Shown: positions 6,723 through 9,327 of the stretch, piece after piece
Layout of the letters: the number at the start of each line of letters is the position of its first letter
Numbering within the stretch: position 1 is the first letter of the stretch
Assembly (NCBI GenBank): GCA_036011305.1
Contig: DASCNA010000204.1
Span: forward strand, 1 to 9,327
From: DASCNA01 sp036011305
Lineage (GTDB): Bacteria > Verrucomicrobiota > Lentisphaeria > Victivallales > GWF2-38-69
Direction: 5' to 3'
DNA length: 9,327 bases
Notes under the pieces: model-generated
The model's database searches: none
What the model saw: the letters and a program-made list of their open reading frames with translations, nothing else
What the model was told of the DNA's origin: nothing
Position numbers and translations under genes: made by a program

Positions 6723-7385
6723 TTATTCAAATTTAAATTTCTGTTGTATTTTTTTATCAACAATATAATAATCACTAACCGGGGCAAATGACTTTCTATG
6801 TATTGGACAAGGACCGTATTTTTTGATTGCGTTCAAATGTTCAACTGTTCCATAACCTTTATTTTTCTCAAATGAATATTCAGGATATTCTAATGAATAT
6901 TTTATCATCAGGTTATCTCTGTACACTTTTGCAATTATACTTGCAGCTGCAATACTCGCCGACTTTGAATCACCTTTAACTATAGCAGTATTAGGAAGAG
7001 TAAAATTTTTGACAGGAAGACCGTCTATCAGTGCAAATTCTACATTTGGAAGTTCTGATACAGCCTTTTTCATTGCTAAATGAGTAGCCTGCAGAATATT
7101 TATTTCATCAATTAAATCAACATCAACTTCAGCAACTGAATACTGAATATTATCAGTTTTTATAATATTTTTGTAGTAAATATTTCTTTTTTTTTCTGTT
7201 AACTTTTTAGAATCATCTACTACAGGAATATCTTTATTTTTATCAAATATAACTGCTGCTGCTACAACAGGCCCAGCAATAGGTCCTCTACCTACTTCAT
7301 CTATACCTGCTATAAAAATAATACCATCATCCCACTTTTCCATTTCAAAAGAAAGCATAGGATGAAGGTTATCCAAGCAATTCAT
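6723..7385 (-). CDS. rnhB: Ribonuclease HII (RnhB)
   Basis: RNase HII cleaves the RNA strand of RNA-DNA hybrids and single ribonucleotides misincorporated in DNA. It commonly sits next to rplS. The metal-binding acidic residues are present: DE in IAGIDEVGRGPIAGPVVAAAV (D29, E30 from the start chosen), D121 in FALIDGLPV and D139 in VKGDSKSASIAAASIIAKVYRD, together with the GRG motif. A C-terminal GYGTVEHLNAIKKYGPCPIHRKSFAPV is typical. The start is uncertain. The ATG at 7385 gives 220 aa and begins 10 nt after the rplS stop. The frame extends to a TTG at 7436 that would overlap rplS by 41 nt and add a Lys-rich 17-residue leader. Neither has a convincing SD, so translational coupling to rplS is likely. 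An ATG at 7358 is a further option. Confidence 0.95.
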   Translation of the reverse strand: MNCLDNLHPMLSFEMEKWDDGIIFIAGIDEVGRGPIAGPVVAAAVIFDKNKDIPVVDDSKKLTEKKRNIYYKNIIKTDNIQYSVAEVDVDLIDEINILQATHLAMKKAVSELPNVEFALIDGLPVKNFTLPNTAIVKGDSKSASIAAASIIAKVYRDNLMIKYSLEYPEYSFEKNKGYGTVEHLNAIKKYGPCPIHRKSFAPVSDYYIVDKKIQQKFKFE

Positions 7386-7395
7386 TAACTTATTA

Positions 7396-7743
7396 TTATC
7401 TGGTTCTTTTTTCTTTAACTTTAGCAGCTTTACCAATTCTATCCCTTAAATAGTAAAGTTTAGCTCTTCTAACTTTTCCAAGTCTTACAAGTTCAATTTT
7501 AACTATTCTAGGAGAATTAATGGGATAAACTCTTTCCATTCCCTGTCCAAAAGCTACTCTACGAAGTGTGAATGTTTTCTGTATATCTGAACCATTAATA
7601 GCTATTACTGTACCTGTAAAAGCCTGAACTCTTTCAGTTTTACCTTCAATAATTTTAGAGTAGACTTTTATTGTATCTCCCACATTAAACTCAGGAAGAT
7701 CTGATCTACATTGCTCTTTATTAATTTTGTCCATTACGTTCAT
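7396..7743 (-). CDS. rplS: 50S ribosomal protein L19 (bL19)
   Basis: bL19 lies at the 30S-50S interface. The product is 115 aa, within the usual 113-120. It shows the family hallmarks FNVGDTIKVYSKIIEGKTERVQAFTGTVIA, then TFTLRRVAFGQGMERVYPINSPRIVKIELVRLGKVRRAKLYYLRD, and a basic C-terminus. The frame is open back to an ATG at 7767, overlapping the trmD stop. The ATG at 7743 is preferred because GGAGG (7757-7753) lies 9 nt before it and the resulting N-terminus (MNVMDKINKEQ) has normal length. It starts 20 nt after trmD and runs close to, or overlaps, rnhB. Confidence 0.97.
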   Translation of the reverse strand: MNVMDKINKEQCRSDLPEFNVGDTIKVYSKIIEGKTERVQAFTGTVIAINGSDIQKTFTLRRVAFGQGMERVYPINSPRIVKIELVRLGKVRRAKLYYLRDRIGKAAKVKEKRTR

Positions 7744-7763
7744 TTTTATTATCCTCCGGCTTT

Positions 7764-8471
7764 TCAAATATCGCCTGCTCTACACTTTTTCTTTTCTATA
7801 AATTTCTTATAAAGATCAGGCCTTCTTCTTTTAGTTTTAAAAATTGCCTGTTCTTTTCTCCAATCTTTGATTAATTTATGATTTCCTGATAATAATATAT
7901 CCGGAACTTTCATGCCTCTGAACTCTATCGGCTTTGTATACTGCGGATATTCCAATAAATCATTTTCAAATGACTCTTCCTGAGAAGATAAATTATCTCC
8001 TAAAACTCCTGGAATTAATCTTGCTAAACTATCAACTATTACCATAGCCGGCAAATTACCGCTTGTTAATACATAATCACCTATAGAAATTTCTTTATCA
8101 ATGAGCTTTTCTTTTACTCTTTCGTCGATGCCTTCATAATGACCGCAAACAATAAGCAAATTTTCTTTTTTACTTAATTCCTTAGCCATTTTCTGATTAA
8201 AAACATCTCCCTGTGGAGTAGTAAGAATCACATAGCTGTTCTCTTTTTTATTCGCCTCTACTGCTTCAAACAAAGGACCAGGAGTCATTAACATTCCAGG
8301 TCCACCGCCATAAGTTGTATCATCAACACTTTTTCTTCTGTCTTCAGTATAATCTCTTAAATTAATTGTATTTATTTTGATAATATCTTTTTTTATAGCT
8401 CTAGCTATTATACTTTCACTGAAAGGTCCAAAATAAATATCTGGAAAAAGTGTTATAATATCAATCTGCAA
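7764..8471 (-). CDS. trmD: tRNA (guanine37-N1)-methyltransferase (TrmD), TTG start
   Basis: SAM-dependent SPOUT-class enzyme that makes m1G37 next to the anticodon and so prevents +1 frameshifting. The product is 235 aa. Visible: the N-terminus MQIDIITLFPDIYFGPFSESIIARA; DDTTYGGGPGMLM (50-62); the trefoil-knot SAM site TTPQGDVFNQ, CGHYEGIDERV (109-119) and SIGDYVLTSGNLPAM (129-143); R151 in ARLIPGVLG; LLEYPQYTKP; and the C-terminal LLSGNHKLIKDWR. The start codon is TTG, fixed by the conserved MxIDIxTLFP N-terminus. It overlaps the last 11 nt of the KH gene, so translation is probably coupled. The residue aligning with the proposed catalytic Asp169 of E. coli TrmD is Glu (E166, EESF), and the usual GGELPAM is SGNLPAM. 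Both look conservative, so an active enzyme is expected. Confidence 0.96.
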   Translation of the reverse strand: MQIDIITLFPDIYFGPFSESIIARAIKKDIIKINTINLRDYTEDRRKSVDDTTYGGGPGMLMTPGPLFEAVEANKKENSYVILTTPQGDVFNQKMAKELSKKENLLIVCGHYEGIDERVKEKLIDKEISIGDYVLTSGNLPAMVIVDSLARLIPGVLGDNLSSQEESFENDLLEYPQYTKPIEFRGMKVPDILLSGNHKLIKDWRKEQAIFKTKRRRPDLYKKFIEKKKCRAGDI

Positions 8472-8787
8472 TCTGATCTACAACCTCTACATTAATTTGT
8501 TGATTTAATCTGCTAGCAGCACCAGTTACAAGTGACCTTATAGCCATTATGGTTTTACCATTTTTACCAATTATTTTTCCAATATCAGTCTGCCTGCAGT
8601 GAATGTTAATAACCTGACCATTTGACATATCATTTATCTCAACTTTAACCTCACCAGGATTATCAACTAGAGCTCTCACAACATAGTCAACAAAGCCAAG
8701 AATATCACCAACACCTTTTTCAGAAATACTATTTTCAGAAGCAGCTTCACCTTTTCCAGAGAAAATACTAAATAATTTTTTAATCAC
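8461..8787 (-). CDS. khpA: KhpA-like KH-domain RNA-binding protein with N-terminal extension
   Basis: Small single-KH protein of the KhpA (YlqC) family, which binds RNA and partners KhpB/Jag in some Gram-positives. Its role here is inferred only. The product is 108 aa, while family members are usually about 75-85 aa. The KH part is residues 30-108 (FVDYVVRALVDNPGEVKVEI, then DIGKIIGKNGKTIMAIRSLV, with the GxxG loop at G74-G77). The extra 29 or so N-terminal residues (MIKKLFSIFSGKGEAASENS...) are low-complexity and of unknown role. The start is GTG at 8787, with AGAGG about 11 nt upstream. An in-frame TGA lies six codons further up, and no internal Met precedes the KH fold. It sits between rpsP (25-nt gap) and trmD (11-nt overlap), the usual khpA position, with rimM absent. 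Confidence 0.92.
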   Translation of the reverse strand: MIKKLFSIFSGKGEAASENSISEKGVGDILGFVDYVVRALVDNPGEVKVEINDMSNGQVINIHCRQTDIGKIIGKNGKTIMAIRSLVTGAASRLNQQINVEVVDQIAD

Positions 8788-8812
8788 GTTTAAACTTGCC
8801 TCTCAAATACTG

Positions 8813-9121
8813 TTATTTTACTTCTTCTTTTGCTACAGATTTTACTTCTTGCTCTGCTTTTTTCTCTGCAGGTTTCTTTACATTGCTTTCGCCTTTTGCG
8901 CGTTTAATAACACCGGCAACTGTTTCAGAAGCCTGAGCACCGACAGATATCCAGTAATCTGCTCTTTCAATGTTAATTTTTTCATTATCATGTCTTGGAT
9001 CATAAAAGCCAAGATTTTCAATGATTTTACCATCTCTTTGAGATCTTGCATCAGCCACAACAATACGATAACAAGGCTTGTTTTTGCCTCCAGTTTTTTT
9101 CATTCTAATTCTTACAGCCAT
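8813..9121 (-). CDS. rpsP: 30S ribosomal protein S16 (bS16)
   Basis: bS16 is an early-binding protein of the small subunit. The product is 102 aa. The core, about 1-78, is typical: MAVRIRMKKTGGKNKPCYRIVVADARSQRDGK, then IENLGFYDPR and WISVGAQASETVAGVIKRA. Residues after about 79 form a Lys/Glu/Ala-rich tail (KKPAEKKAEQEVKSVAKEEVK), seen in many bS16 proteins with variable length and probably disordered. The ATG has GAGAGG about 10 nt upstream. It is the first gene of the cluster visible here. The KH gene follows after 25 nt. Confidence 0.98.
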   Translation of the reverse strand: MAVRIRMKKTGGKNKPCYRIVVADARSQRDGKIIENLGFYDPRHDNEKINIERADYWISVGAQASETVAGVIKRAKGESNVKKPAEKKAEQEVKSVAKEEVK

Positions 9122-9186
9122 TAAAATGTACCTCTCTTTTATGCCGTTTCACAACTTTAAAATTTTATATACAATAACTATCTAAG

Positions 9187-9205
9187 TAGACTTAATCTCA
9201 GTCTA
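9187..9205. repeat. Short inverted repeat in the rpsP leader
   Basis: TAGACT (9187-9192) and AGTCTA (9200-9205) form a 6-bp perfect inverted repeat with a 7-nt spacer. It lies between the candidate promoter and the rpsP SD, so it would be within the 5' leader of the transcript. It could be a small hairpin or an operator half-site pair, or chance. No U-tract follows, so it is not a terminator. Confidence 0.3.
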
Positions 9206-9222
9206 ACAAAATCAAGACGGCT

Positions 9223-9250
9223 AAGATACAACAAATTAACATTATTTCAA
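9223..9250 (-). promoter_or_regulatory. Candidate promoter for the rpsP cluster
   Basis: On the minus strand, TTGAAA (9250-9245, 5/6 match to TTGACA) is followed after 16 nt by TATCTT (9228-9223, 4/6 match to TATAAT). It lies about 100 nt upstream of rpsP, in a gene-free AT-rich stretch (9122-9327) where a promoter for the whole cluster would be expected. The remaining bases of that stretch show no ORF, tRNA or clear terminator. The call is by eye only. Confidence 0.35.
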
Positions 9251-9327
9251 ACCAAATAGAAATAAACTTAAAATAATATTAATAAGATGTACGTAATAAA
9301 ATATATATTTACTATAATATATTCTAT

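Noticed and set aside
8878..9063. Second minus-strand frame inside rpsP
   Set aside because: It is a shifted reading of the conserved bS16 gene with no SD and no family resemblance.
135..9121. Recoded TGA (Trp) as in mycoplasmas, suggested by AT-richness and the short ThrRS
   Set aside because: Trp is encoded by TGG throughout and TGA ends thrS and the KH gene.

Overview
The window is an AT-rich stretch of bacterial chromosome carrying a dense block of housekeeping genes for translation, all on the minus strand. Eleven complete genes are present, plus the first 17 codons of a twelfth at the left edge. TGG encodes Trp and TGA is used as a stop (the KH-protein gene and thrS), so the standard bacterial code applies. 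The phylum cannot be fixed from this sequence. A TGS-less ThrS, an rpsP cluster without rimM and low GC are compatible with several deep-branching anaerobic or host-associated groups (Elusimicrobiota/Endomicrobia is one guess), but this is a weak inference. There are no mobile elements, CRISPR arrays, phage genes, tRNA/rRNA genes or recognisable accessory systems.

Layout in the direction of transcription (right to left): an AT-rich leader with a candidate promoter (about 9122-9327); then rpsP (bS16), khpA-like KH protein, trmD, rplS (bL19) and rnhB; then thrS, infC (IF3), rpmI (bL35), rplT (bL20), pheS and pheT; then an 81-nt spacer with a candidate promoter and the start of an unidentified gene running off the left edge. 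The first block is the widely conserved rpsP-trmD-rplS cluster without rimM: the KH gene overlaps trmD directly. The second block has the same order as the E. coli thrS-infC-rpmI-rplT-pheST region. The two are joined with only a 32-nt gap between rnhB and thrS, so the eleven genes may form one superoperon.

The genes supply ribosomal proteins (bS16, bL19, bL20, bL35), initiation (IF3), two aminoacyl-tRNA synthetases (ThrRS, PheRS), tRNA m1G37 methylation (TrmD), a small RNA-binding KH protein, and removal of ribonucleotides or RNA from DNA (RNase HII).

The points most worth a second look are regulatory or structural. IF3 appears to start at a rare AUA codon behind a perfect Shine-Dalgarno. 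A 14-bp hairpin with a U7 tract lies between rplT and pheS, ending 8 nt before the pheS start, where E. coli has its pheM attenuator. ThrRS lacks its TGS domain and the sequence excludes an upstream extension. rimM is absent from its usual place. I found no evidence for a new defence, mobile or biosynthetic system here.
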